A DNA stretch of 64,000 bases. Origin: Blasia pusilla (Eukaryota > Marchantiophyta > Marchantiopsida > Blasiales). The stretch spans positions 31,248,001-31,312,000 of the forward strand of contig CM114273.1 in assembly GCA_050084515.1 (NCBI GenBank), given 5' to 3'. Made by a program: the position numbers and the translations under genes. Within the stretch, counting starts at the first letter, position 1. Every line of letters begins with the position of its first letter. This document shows positions 8,799-19,400 of the stretch, piece by piece. The notes under the pieces are model-generated. The model made no database searches and was not told the origin of the DNA. It saw nothing but the letters and a program-made list of their open reading frames with translations.

Positions 8799-9077
8799 TT
8801 GGGAGGGGTGCAGCTTCTCGGTTTCTCAGCCTTAGGATCTAATGTGTTCACATTTCACAAAGTTGGTCTTGAGCAGACACCATTCATAACTAACAGAAAG
8901 TTGGTTATGGGGCAATTTAGGGAGGCCATGATGAGGCAACAATCCTCGCAAAAAGAGAGGTTGGCATCCGGGTGGTCCTGCAACAAAAATACCAAGGCAC
9001 CTTTGCTTTTGTTGACCGAGACAGGGAATGTTAAGAAACTTAGGCTCACATGGAGAGTGATGGAAAAATGTTTGTAG
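8799..9077 (+). CDS. Unrecognised 92-codon open frame
   Basis: An ATG-initiated frame of 92 residues follows a GT-rich splice-like context. It is basic with no signal peptide, membrane segment or motif I recognise. It sits between the palindrome-bearing unit and the truncated retrotransposon copy. Coding status is doubtful. From 9078 to 9290 I see only a CT-rich tract (about 9250-9290) and no gene. Confidence 0.15.
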   Translation: MGGVQLLGFSALGSNVFTFHKVGLEQTPFITNRKLVMGQFREAMMRQQSSQKERLASGWSCNKNTKAPLLLLTETGNVKKLRLTWRVMEKCL

Positions 9078-9290
9078 TGGTCTTATGATGTCTCCTTTTT
9101 TCTCGCCCCCAGGAAAGAGGAGGTTTTTTTAGGGCCAAATGTGGACCACTAAATACTCTCTTCTAAAGATTTCCTGAATTTGAAAGCAAACAAAAATTTC
9201 AAATATGTCAAAAAGTTTTGAAGAGAGGAGGCGGATTTGGCCCTTTTTTTTTGAAGAGAGACTCTCCTCTCTTACTCTCTCCTGCCAGAA

Positions 9291-9853
9291 TACCAGCCCC
9301 CCTTTCTCAGGTGGTGAGGGTTATTGATCGATCACCCATGGCAGTGGTGAACCGTGTGGGCTAGCCTAGGATGGCACTACCCACATTTGTGAGTTTTCCC
9401 TCGTCACATGCCTATAGGGAAGGTGGTCCGAGGCTTGTATGGGATTCTCATGTGCGACAGTTGGTGGAGCCTAACGCTGATGAGAGAGAGCGTGCGATGG
9501 GATTTGCTACTGGTGTGACACCGGTTTCTTCTATTTCTGAGGCTTCACGACGTCATGTGTTGGGTCAGGCCATGGACCTGAATTGTTTGACTTGGATTTT
9601 GAGTCTTGGTATGGCCGAGCAGCGTCAACTTCGGACTATGTCTGTGGGTCTTCCACCCCTTGTAATGAGCTCGATGGCTACCGGGACGGTAGAGGCATCG
9701 GTTGGGGGCGAGGAGAGTAGTATTTTGCATCCTTTGAGTAAATGGGATGTAATGGCTGGGCATGTGGAGTTGGTTGCTCATGCAGATGGAGGAGTTATTT
9801 GCTCAGATGATGGTGTAGCTAAGGGTGTACCATCTTGTGAGGGGGTTGCGTAG
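9291..9853 (+). pseudogene. C-terminal part of retrotransposon cytosine-methyltransferase domain (copy 1)
   Basis: The frame contains LPTFVSFPSSHAY, ERAMGFATGVTP, and RRHVLGQAMDLNCLTWIL. These fit the last part of C5-cytosine methyltransferases: the E-R-x-M-G-F-P-like step of motif IX and the G-Q-A/S-hydrophobic helix of motif X that packs on the cofactor site. Motifs I, IV, VI and VIII are missing because the copy starts downstream of them. After about 9640 comes an acidic linker up to the TAG pair at 9851-9856. TAG 9362 is CAG in copy 2. Confidence 0.75.
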
Positions 9854-9859
9854 TAGCCA

Positions 9860-11340
9860 ATGGCATCTTCCTCTCCCTCTAGTGTGCCAGTGGAGGAGAC
9901 TTGGGAGCTATTACTTGGGCCCAAGCTTACGAGAGGTGAGAAACGGAGCTTGACACAGTTCCTACGTGCTTATAGGAGTTTTTTTGCCTTTAGCATGAAG
10001 GAGTTGGGTTCTCTGGTTGGACCCGGTATACGGATTGATTTGGCTAGTGATACGCCAATCTTCCGTCGTCCCTACCGATATAGTGATATGGAGAGGGACC
10101 TGATTCAGAGTAGGACGTTAGACCTTTTGGGAGCTGGATTGGTGGAGTTGTTGCATTGAGAGTATGCATCAGCCACTCTCATGCCTGCTAAAAAGGATAT
10201 GTATGGCAACTACACGGATAGGCGGATGTGTGGAGATTACCGTCCTATCAATCGGCAAACCAAGGCCGATAGGTATGCCATGCCTACACCTGAGGAGATC
10301 TTTGATGTGGTGGGACAAGCAAAGATTTTCAGTACTTTGGATCTTCGGGCAGGATACCATCAAGTGCCGATTCGGGAGAGTGACAAGGCCAAGATAGCAT
10401 TTTGGGGTGTCAACTCTCATGGCAAGGATTGTTTGTACCAGTGGAAATTCTTACCCTTTGGGTTGAAGAATGCACTTGCCGAGTTTCAGAGAGTGATGGA
10501 CAGGATCCTAGCAGGATTGGATTTTGTTCCGTGTTACATTGATGATATCTTGGTGTTCAGTAACACGGTGGAGGAGCATCAGATACATTTGTAGATGGTG
10601 TTTGAGCGGTTGAAAGCTCATGGTCTATGTTTGCATCCAGGAAAGTGTAAGTTCTTCCATGAAGATGTTGAGTACTTGGGTCATGTGATCTATCCAAGTG
10701 GTTTGGGAGTTCAGCAAGCAAAGGTGGAGGCTATTGCACTTATTCCGCGTCCGGTAGATGTGAGTAGAGTTCGAGCATTCATGGGATTGGCGAACTACTA
10801 TCGGAGGTATGTGAAGGGATTTAGTGCTATGGCAAAGCCTTTGAACCAATTGCTGAAATCAGATCAAGAGTGGCATTGGGGAGATGATCAGGAGAGAGCT
10901 TTTGTGGAGCTTAAGGCCCGGTTGGTGGCGGCGCCTATCTTGAGGAGACCTATCAGAGGGCGCCCATTTCAGTTACACACTGATTGGAGTAGGTTGGGAC
11001 TTGGAGCGGTGTTGACACAACATGATGATGAGCACATGGAGTTTGTGGTGGCCTTTGCAAGTCGTTCGAATAATGCAGCAGAGTCGTGCTATAGTTCATA
11101 TGAGGGAGAGTGCTTGGCAGTAGTGTGGGTTGTGGCACACTTTAGGTGTTACTTGTTTGGCACACAATTTACCCTTATTACTTATCACTAGCCGCTCAAG
11201 TGGTTGATGGAGTCGGACAAGCTTACAGGGAAGCTTGCACGGTGGGATTTTATCTTACAGGAGTATGACTTCCAAGTGGTACATAGACATGGAGTTGCCA
11301 ACCTTGATGCTGATGGGTTCAGTAGGAACCCATGTACTAG
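9860..11340 (+). pseudogene. Ty3/gypsy reverse transcriptase and RNase H (copy 1)
   Basis: The RT domain starts near 10017 (GPGIRIDL) and contains MPAKKDMYGNYTDRRMCGDYR, FSTLDLRAGYHQ (first catalytic Asp), LPFGLKNALAEFQRVMDRIL and YIDD (10535-10546), the polymerase active site. RNase H follows with HTDWSRLGLGAVLTQ (about 10978) and SSYEGECLAVVWVVAHFRCY, ending near DADGFSRNP (about 11320). The enzyme would copy element RNA into DNA and remove the template. In-frame stops: TGA 10157, TAG 10592, TAG 11189. The latter two are CAG in copy 2; the first is shared. All catalytic acidic residues are retained, so the copy was active until recently in evolutionary terms (inference). Confidence 0.9.
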
Positions 11341-11559
11341 CCAAGAGGATACAACTGGGGCTAGATGGCATGGCGAGGTTGATGAGGAGATGGTGCCAGG
11401 TTGGCATGCATCCGCCTTTTTATGTTGGTTAGGGGTGGACTCTAGTATGGAGGACCACATGACATCTTACTCTAGTCAGAGGATAGATGGCGAGCCTTCA
11501 GATCCTAAGGTTGGAGATGGCGGTACGGATCAGCGTGATATTCATGATGATGCGTTGGT

Positions 11560-12607
11560 GTTGGAGTTCCTACGGACCGGTAGGGTGCCAGGCATAGTGA
11601 GTGCCAAGGAGCGAGACCGTGTTCTTCAACGTGCTAAGAGGTATCGATTGGAGGGAACACATATTCTTTGTGTGTGTGAGGATGGTAGAGTACGAGTAGT
11701 GCCGCATTTGGCTCAGATAGAGCGCATTGTGCGACATTCCCATGAGGAGTTGGGACATTTTGGGGTAAAGCGTACGTATAGCTTACTCCTTGGTCAATAT
11801 TGGTGGCGTGGCATGCATACTCAGGTGCAGCAGTTTGTGTCACGTTGTATGGTTTGTGACCGCGTGAGGGCATCATTCAATGACCCTACACCACATTTAC
11901 ACCCCTTACCTATTATGGGGTTGGGTTACTGTTGGAGTGTGGACTTTGCGGGACCGTTACCGTTGACAATACGACATTATCGATATGTGTTGGTGATGGT
12001 GGAGCACTTCTCCAAGTGGATTGAGTTGGTGGCATTACCTGACAAGGAAAGTGAGGGAACGGCGTATGGGTTTCTTCATAGAGTGCTTAGTCATTTTGGT
12101 GCACCAGCTGAAGTGCTAACTGACCAGGGTACAGAGTTTCACGGTGAGTTTCAGATCTTGTGTGACAAGGCGTTGATTGATCATCGGACCACGTCTCGAG
12201 ATCATCCAGAGGCGGATGGTTTGGCTGAGCGTGTGGTTCAGACGGTGAAGAGGGCATTGCGCAAGTATGGCCTACAGAAGGGGCATCTTGGAGACTGGGA
12301 TATTCAGTTGCCATGGTTAGCCATGGGGTATAGGTTCAGTCGCCAATCGTCCTTGACTTCCTTCTCACCTTATTTTCTGTTATACGGCCGAGATCCAGAC
12401 TTGCCAGCAGCAATTCGTCGGGAGTCTAGTGAAGTGGTGAACCTTGATGACCCAGAGATGTCGATCAGGGTGTGTTCTCACGGGGCGGAGCTCTTTCGGA
12501 GAGTTATGCCAACAGCCTTTGAGAATCTTGTCATTGCTCAACACAGGGATACGTTGCGGTATGCAACCATTCGGGGTGGTGTCATGACCATACGGATTAT
12601 GTCGTAG
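11560..12607 (+). pseudogene. Ty3/gypsy integrase (copy 1), 3' end lost
   Basis: A zinc-binding H-H-C-C module (HEELGHFGVKRTY to CMVCDRV, about 11735-11865) precedes the catalytic core. The D,D-35-E triad is visible: D in WSVDFAGPLP (11942), D in LTDQGTEFHGEF (12122), E in ADGLAERVVQ (12227), with 35 codons from second D to E. The core ends near 12370 and is followed by FSPYFLLYGRDPDLP. Homology to copy 2 ceases at about 12576, after which the frame runs into unrelated sequence and stops at 12605. Integrase joins the DNA copy to the host chromosome. Confidence 0.88.
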
Positions 12608-13865
12608 AGTATAGTGTGCTAGTAGAGGCCATTCCTTATATAGGACCGTAGTGGCTTGGTAGAGATGCGGTTCCATACATAGGGTTGGAGGTTACTCAGT
12701 TGGGGGTGAGTTTCCCAGTAGGGCTTGCTCTTAGGTTGGAGGATATAAGGTGGAGTGCACTCAAAGAACAGTCAGTTCTTTGAGTTGAGCCTGTTGCGTT
12801 GGGAGTTAGCCTTGGTAGTGAGTAGAGCTCTTGGCTATGGTGTTTCCAAGCCGACCTAGATTCTCCCATCGTGGAGTGGGTTTGGCTCGATTGTATGTGA
12901 TTGTTAACGTGTTTTATGACAGTAGGTCTTTCACGGATTTCACTCAAAGAACTGGAGTAGATCGATGGTAGCTTCGATTGTAGATCGGTAGGATCTGGTT
13001 AGGGCTGATTGTGTACTCAGCCGTGGATGTTCGCAGCTTGTTGCCTATGTTGGAGGTGTGAATCAGGTGCGTGGTCGATTGGGAAAGAAGCGCCTTGCTG
13101 AGAGCTTTCCAACGCGCTGTAGATCGCCGGATTTCGTCAAGGGAGGCTTCGAGGCAACTCATGGTAGCTCGGGGCGAGTGGGTGTGAGAGGCGGAGTAAG
13201 GAGCAAGGAGCAAGGAGCAAGCAAGCAAGCTTGCTTGCTTGGGCGTGAGGCAATTTTTGCAGGATTTGGGATTTGAGTTTTGCATAACTGGTCACCCATC
13301 TTTGGGCTATTCTGCCTGAGGATGCTTAACTACTGAGTTCTTAACTATGCCAATGTACAGACTGTTGTAGCTCATTTGGTGCTGTTCGGAGATGTGTTAG
13401 GCGCTTTATGCATCTCAGGTTTTTGGTTGATGTACCTCTAGCGCATAGTACGGTGTAGCCTCTCCATGCAGGTGATATTTTCAGGTGCTGCGAGTTCGAC
13501 TAGCACATCATCGACCCGCGGCGGAGTAGCTATTGCGTTAAAATTGTGTGGTGGGTTTTGTGGATTCAGAGGGCACCACGTTTGGTGGATTGTGTTACCT
13601 TGATTTTCATTTGAGATTGGAGGGTTGTCGTTGGATTTCCTGTGTTTGGATCCCCCTCCATCGTGCTTCTTGCTTGCGCGCCCATTGTTAGGGTTGACGC
13701 TGATTTCCAGAGTAGTGTTACTCCTGTGTGCTACCGGTAGTGAGGCTGGAGGGATGACGAGTAGACTGTGGGAGACTTCTTGTGGTGATGACAAGTTAGG
13801 TTGACTACACCCATAGCTAGTAGAGCTAGAATAGTATAGCGACATCGACGTCACTTGGTTATTTG
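12577..13865 (+). other. Leader/LTR-like region of retrotransposon copy 2, no gene seen
   Basis: This 1.3-kb stretch separates copy 1 from the gag of copy 2. It has a TATA-like ATATAAGG at 12743-12750, a hairpin with 11-bp arms ACTCAAAGAAC / GTTCTTTGAGT at 12759-12785, an echo of the arm (ACTCAAAGAACTGG) at 12942, and a perfect 24-bp palindrome built on CAAGCAAG / CTTGCTTG at 13218-13241. These are compatible with a 5' LTR plus leader. However, I find no repeat of it after the 3' end at 21229 and no convincing primer-binding site, so the LTR boundaries are unproved. Confidence 0.35.
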
Positions 13866-13899
13866 GTGGTGGTAATTTGGTGGTGGTGCGGCATCGGCG

Positions 13900-15164
13900 T
13901 TGGTCATCACAGAGCTGTCGGGTGGTGTGGTTGGGGACCGTGGTGCGGACAGTGGTGGTTTCACACGGAGTGGATTTAGGTATCGGCTACCTTTTCCACT
14001 TCCGACGGTTGATGAAGAGAAGGACGAGGGTGTTCCAAACACCGAGTCTTCTACATTGTTATCGAGTGTTGCAGCTCCATTGATTTGGGACATGGACGGG
14101 ATATATGGGGCCATGAAGGGCCTACGACGATACTCGGGTGCAGTGGGCACCATTGAGTTGGAGGACTTCATGCAGGAGTTTGATACGTGGTGTGATATGC
14201 AGATGTTGCGGAACGCCACGTTGTTTACACCATTCTTGGCTTGGAAGGAGTTGTTTCAGCACTTGGAAGGACCACCCATGGATGATTACCATGAGTTTAG
14301 GAAAGACCATGTTGCTGAGATTGAGGCGTGGAGACAATATTGGTCTCCAGGCTATGTGTCTATCACCCATGGTGGTATTGGTAGTAGTGCTCCTACTATG
14401 CCCGGCCCGGCCCGGCGTTGAGTGGTGCAGTACGAGCCGGAGTGGGGTACCGGTGGAGGTACTAGTGGGGGTACTAGTGGAGGTACTAGTGCCCCACCAT
14501 CGTTTAGCCCGATTGCGAGAGTTCTTCAAGAGGTTGAAGAAGAACTATCAAGGAGTGAAGACGGAGAAGTTGAGGAATCTTCAGGACTTTGAGCGAAAAG
14601 CGGTGAGAGTCTTCGTGAGGCATACACGCGTATCGACGCTTGATTTCGATTACCCAGGGTGTGACCGAGGATCAGCGATCGATTTTGGTATGGGATCTTG
14701 GGAGAGATTTGCGCCGTAGGGTGCGTGATGCTACTCTTATGAGTGATGATTCACCCACATTGACCCATGTGTTTGCTCTATCGAGAAGATTGAGCTTAAC
14801 ATGGTGAAGGAGAGAGTGGTGACATCCGTATTCGTGAGGGATACAACTACTACTTCGTGTTCGGCCGCCCACCTCACGTCTCGTAGTAGTGGTGGTGGTA
14901 GTAGTAGTGGGAGTCTGGGGGTACACGCGACCTCAATCAAGTCCTAGAGGGACATTTGTGCAGAGACCATTGCCTTTATTTGCTCCCCCGCAGCAAGGGC
15001 AGTCATGTTGGACATATGGAGGTGATCATGTTAGGAAGTTTTGTCCCCAAGAGGATGGGAGGCGGACTTTGGAGGATGGGCCTCGGTCGGCCCCAACTCG
15101 GTGTGATCATTGCGGGAGACTAGGTCATCCTCGAGAGCGTTGCTTTGATCTTCATCCGAGTTGA
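13900..15164 (+). pseudogene. Gag polyprotein (copy 2) with CCHC zinc knuckle
   Basis: An open segment 13900-14421 holds a capsid-like helical domain (around DGIYGAMKGLRRYSG and EDFMQEFDTWCDMQM). A Gly-Thr-Ser repeat made of GGTACTAGTGGG units (14452-14493) and an acidic helix follow in another frame. The frame is broken repeatedly from 14420 to 14930. The C-terminal nucleocapsid part has a canonical knuckle CDHCGRLGHPRERC (15102-15143, C-x2-C-x4-H-x4-C). Upstream lies a second, damaged one reading CWTYGGDH...C, where the second Cys is Tyr (TAT for TGT). Gag packages element RNA into particles. The cluster of frame breaks means this copy cannot make intact Gag. Confidence 0.7.
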
Positions 15165-15990
15165 GATCAGGCCGTGGCCGTGGTGGAGTAACTCAGAGAG
15201 GCCGAGGTGGTAGAGGTGGTAGGGGTGGTAGAGGTGGACCCGGTGCTTGGAGAGCCTACGGTGGCTACCCCTACCACTACGACAGAGTAAACTATGGTGC
15301 CAGGATTGAGCTTGATTGGAGCAGAGTTGGCTACTATGGTGGTATCCAAAGATAGATCAGGTTCGGGAGCGGGGCTTCCACCTCTTATGGAGCGGATGAT
15401 CTCTCTTATATGGCGAGTGCGGCCTGAGGTTGAGGCATCGGTGCGATTCTGAGAGGAGCCACTCGGCGTCGAGCCACGTGGTGCTCTTGTGGAGTTGGAC
15501 CTGAGGGGTGAGGGGGGAGGCGGGCTAGGCTTCCCCAATCATTCTTGTTGTCTGCGAGGTGCTTAGGACTCCATCCATGGTTCCTACGCGGCCTATTGAG
15601 CCAACAGTGGGGATCGAGGCATCTACATCGGCGTGTAGTAGACACGGATGCGGCATCAATGCAAGATGTGCGGATGGCAACCGGTGTTGGGATCCCCATT
15701 GTTTTCGGCCACGGAGCCGATGGCTTTAGGAGTTGACTTAGCTCCTGTATTTGATTAAGCGACCACGTTATGTGAACGTGGGGTATTCTTGCTACACGTG
15801 TTGAGGTGGATGAGGGTGTTGCGGTGGAGCGACCCTCTATGTCAGTGTAGCATTGAGTACCGGTGCTACTTAGCGAGCGGCGTGGCGAAGATGGATGGAT
15901 TACCGGCCGGCCAGCCATTGATCGTGAGAGGCTTACACCTGGTGTATGTATGTTGGACAACCGGAGTGGGATCTTCCGATTGGTGAGTCC
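15161..15990 (+). pseudogene. RGG-rich linker and decayed Gag-protease junction
   Basis: The first 65 codons (15161-15355) encode RGG/GRGG repeats followed by an aromatic-rich stretch, a composition typical of RNA-binding tails. From about 15360 to 15990 no frame stays open for long and no motif is recognised; it corresponds in position to the Gag-Pro junction. I see no alternative gene here. Confidence 0.45.
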
Positions 15991-16699
15991 TACATGACAG
16001 GTGTATAGACCAAATAGAGTCTTGTTAGACTCTGGTGCCCAACCTTTGATGTTGGGAAAGGCGGCATGTATTGGTTTGGGTATTCGGAGGTCAGAGCTTG
16101 AGCCTTGCCCATTCCAGATTCAAACATCACTTGGAGGAGCCAATGATAGGTCTCAATTCATGACACGGGAGAAGTTTTCTGTACAGTTGAGACCAGATCA
16201 TGCGACTGATAGCTCCCGGTTGGGAGTATCTGCGGTAGTCACATCAGCCGAGTCGTATGATGTACTAGTTGGAGGAGCAATATTGTACCCGATGGGTTTT
16301 CAGATGGATTACTAGACTGAGATAGCGTCTTATAGACCAGGTTGGCAGTCCGGGGATGGACGTATGAGCCAAGTTCCTGTGAGATTTATTTATGGGGCTC
16401 GACCAGGAGGGTCTTCCCCAACAGTGTTAGCATCTATGGCTGGTTTTAGTGGAGTAGTCACTTGGCCAGGAGACTTTTTGGAGGGTAATGTTTATGCTAT
16501 GGATTCTCCTGCGCATGAGGATGTAGAGGAGGTCCCTATTTTTGCAGCAGTGGCATCCTCATCGTTGGATGTGCCACTTTGGAGTTCAGGCGGTGCACTA
16601 CGGCAGGAGGCTGATCACCTAGTGCAGGAGGCTTGGTGTGAGGCTGTTATACCTCATGAGGAAGAGGAGGCCCCACGGCGGACTCCTACTACAGCCTGA
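15991..16699 (+). pseudogene. Retroviral-type aspartic protease (copy 2)
   Basis: The frame from 16001 contains LLDSGAQPLMLG, with the catalytic D-S-G-A codons at 16028-16039. It later has SYDVLVGGAILYPMGFQMDY, the usual hydrophobic V/I-x-G strand near the end of these proteases. A stop at 16313 separates it from an acidic, Ser/Pro-rich extension (16364-16699). The enzyme matures the polyprotein as a dimer. It lies directly upstream of the methyltransferase domain in nearly the same frame, indicating one polyprotein. Confidence 0.75.
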
Positions 16700-16739
16700 T
16701 TAGGTTATCCCCTTTGGATACTACACCCATTGTATGGCA

Positions 16740-17725
16740 GTATCCGCGGAGGGCATTTGTGTGTTAGATCTCTTTGGTGGGATTAGCACTGGTTTGGCTG
16801 CAGATGTTGCAGCCGCTATTCTGTCGGCGGAGATACGTGTATGTGGACCGAGATGAGACGGCCGGAGGAGAGTCTCATCCCGACATATTGGTCGATTGAT
16901 GCGGAGATATCCTGAGTTGTTGCCGCCATCGGCTATTCGTGGGTACCAAAGCATGCTTTACCATCACACATTGCATTGTTGAAGCGGGACCTTGAGAGAA
17001 TTGGTCCTGTGGATTTGGTGATTACTGGATGGCCATGTCATGGTCATACACGTGCTGGTCGTGGTGAGGGATTACATGACCCTGGATCTCGATTGTTTTG
17101 GGAGATGTTACGGGTGTTACGACATCTTTAGGTTCATCAGGCACGTGCTCTAGCTTACATTCTGGAGAATGTTCCATTGTTGGGTGACGCTCGGACCCGG
17201 ATGATGGCGAGTGTTCATGAGGTGCGGTCTTGGATTGGACCAGCGGTGTTGTTGGATGCAGCGCGAGTTGGCTTGCGTGCACATCGTCCACGCTTGTGGT
17301 GGACAAACTTGTTGCCTAGGGAGGTTCTACGTCGCGCATATGATGCAGTGCAGCGGGATCCTCGCCTTACAGTGGATAGTATCTTGGATACTGGGCGACT
17401 TTCTCAAGTGGTGAGGGTTATTGATCGGTCACCCATGGCAGTGGTGAACCGTGTGGGCCAGCCTAGGATGGCACTACCCACATTTGTGAGTTTTCCCTCG
17501 TCACATGCCTACACGGAAGGTGGTCCGGGGCTTGTATGGGATTCTCATGTGTGACAGTTGGTGGAGCCTAACGCTGATGAGAGAGAGCGTGCGATGGGAT
17601 TTACTACTGGCGTGACACCGGTTGCTTCTATTTCTAAGGCTTCACGACGTCATGTGTTGGGTCAGGCCATGGACCTAAATTGTTTGACTTGGATTTTGAG
17701 TCTTGGTATGGCCGAGCAGCGTCGA
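16740..17725 (+). pseudogene. C5-cytosine DNA methyltransferase domain inside the retrotransposon polyprotein
   Basis: All core motifs can be read in order. Motif I: VLDLFGGISTGLAA (about 16761-16802), cofactor binding. Motif II-like: VYVDRDET (about 16840). Motif IV: GPVDLVITGWPCHGHTRAG (about 17004-17062), with the catalytic Cys codon at 17036. Motif VI: LENV (17162-17173). Motif VIII: a R-x-R-like step in RAHRPRLWWTNL (about 17278-17313). Motifs IX-X: ERAMGF (about 17584) and RHVLGQAMDLN (about 17645-17680). The product would methylate cytosine at carbon 5. The spacing and motif I resemble DNMT3-type enzymes more than DNMT1/CMT, but this is by eye. Frame breaks near 16765, 16855, 16900 and 16960, a TAG near 17130 and a TGA at 17552 make this copy dead. 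Confidence 0.82.
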
Positions 17726-19400
17726 CTTCGGACTATGTCTGTGGATCTTCCACCCCTTGTAATGAGCTCGATGGCTACCGGGATGGTAGAGGCATCGGCT
17801 GGGGGCGAGGAGAGTAGTATTTTGCATCCTTGGAGTAAATGGGATGTAATGGTTGGGCATGTGGAGTTGGTTGCTCATGCTGGTGGAGGAGTTATTTGCT
17901 CAGAGGATGGTGTAGCTAAGGGTGTATCATCTTGTGAGGGGGTTGCGTACCAGCCAATGGCATCATCCTCTCCCTCTAGTATGCCAGTGGAGGAGACTTG
18001 GGAGCCATTACTTGGGCCCAAGCTTACGAGAGGTGAGAAACGACGCTTGACACAGTTCCTACGTGCTTATAGGAGTTGTTTTGCCTTTAGCATGAAGGAG
18101 TTGGGTTCTCTGGTTGGACCCGGTATACGGATTGATTTGGCTAGTGATACGCCAATCTTCAGTCGTCCCTACCGATATAGTGATATGGAGAGGGACCTGA
18201 TTCAGAGTAGGACGTTGGACCTTTTGGAGGCTGGATTAGTGGAGTTGTCGCATTGAGAGTATGCATTAGCCACTGTCATGCCTGCTAAAAAGGATATGTA
18301 TGGAAACTACACGGATAGGCGGATGTGTGGAGATTACGGTCCTATCAATCGGCAAACCAAGGCCGATAGGTATGCCATGCCTACACGAGAGATCTTTGAT
18401 GTCTTTGGACGAGCAAAGATTTTCGGTACTTTGGATCTTGAGCGGGATACCATCAATTGCCGATTCGGAGAGTGACAAGGCCAAGATAGCATTTTGGGGT
18501 GTCAACTCTCATGGCAAGGATTGTTTGTACCAGTGGAAATTCTTACCCTTTGGGTTGAAGAATGCACTTGCCGAGTTTCAGAGAGTGATGGACAGGATCC
18601 TAGCAGGGTTGGATTTTGTTCCGTGTTACATTGATGATATCTTGGTGTTCAGTAACACGATGGAGGAGCATCAGATACATTTGCAGATGGTGTTTGAGCG
18701 GTTGAAAGCTCATGGTCTACGTTTGCATCCAGGAAAGTGTAAGTTCTTCCATGAGGATGTTGAGTACTTGGGTCATGTGATCTATCCAAGTGGTTTGGGA
18801 GTTCAGCAAGCAAAGGTGGAGGCTATTGCACTTATTCCGCATCCGGTAGATGTGAGTAGAGTTCGAGCATTCATGGGATTGGCGAACTACTATCGGAGGT
18901 ATGTGAAGGGATTTAGTGCTATGGCAAAGCCTTTGAACCAATCTCTCAAATCAGATCAAGAGTGGCACTGGGGAGATGATCAGGAGAGAGCTTTTGTGGA
19001 GCTTAAGGCCCGGTTGGTGGCAGCGCCTATCTTGAGGAGACCTATCAGAGGGCGCCCATTTGATTACACACGATTGGAGTAGGTTGGGACTTGGAGCGGT
19101 GTTGACACAACATGATGATGAGCATATGGAGTTTGGGGTGGCCTTTGCAAGTCGTTCGAATAATGCAGCGGAGTCGCGCTATAGTTCATATGAGGGAGAG
19201 TGCTTGGCAGTAGTGTGGGTTGTGGCACACTTTAGGTGTTACTTGTTTGGCACACAATTTACCCTTATTACTTATCACCAGCCGCTCAAGTGGTTGATGG
19301 AGTCGGACAAGCTTATAGGGAAGCTTGCACGGTGGGCTCTTATCTTACAGAGTATGACTTCCGGGTGGTACATAGACTGGAGTTGCCAACCTTGATCTTT
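17726..19400 (+). pseudogene. Linker, reverse transcriptase and RNase H (copy 2)
   Basis: The linker and RT start share a frame with the methyltransferase up to TGA 18254-18256, the same stop as copy 1 at 10157. RT resumes with MPAKKDMYGNYTDRR, loses several bases around 18385-18470 (the LDLRAGYHQ region is scrambled), then recovers LPFGLKNALAEFQRVMDRIL and YIDD (18627-18638). RNase H is represented by SRLGLGAVLTQ and SSYEGECLAVVWVVAHFR. Frames change near 18470, 19050 and 19350. Compared with copy 1 this copy has glutamine where copy 1 has two stops, but many small deletions. Confidence 0.85.

Larger units (their letters stand above)
9291..12576 (+). mobile_element. Ty3/gypsy retrotransposon copy 1, truncated at both ends
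   Basis: This stretch is closely similar to 17383-20652 in the same orientation. It begins abruptly inside the cytosine-methyltransferase domain and stops matching at about 12576, within the region after the integrase core. Gag, protease, the catalytic methyltransferase motifs and the C-terminal tail are absent. From 9371 to 12607 one frame is kept without a single frameshift, broken only by stop codons at 9362, 9851, 9854, 10157, 10592 and 11189. No LTR is visible at either edge, so this is a fragment left by rearrangement rather than a full insertion. Confidence 0.9.

Noticed and set aside
13438-13854. 138-codon minus-strand open frame in the gypsy leader
   Set aside because: It lies antisense to the element in a biased tract and has no domain or splice context.
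12577-13865. Complete 5' LTR of gypsy copy 2
   Set aside because: No matching copy was found after the polypurine tract, and no convincing primer-binding site, so only a leader/LTR-like label is given.
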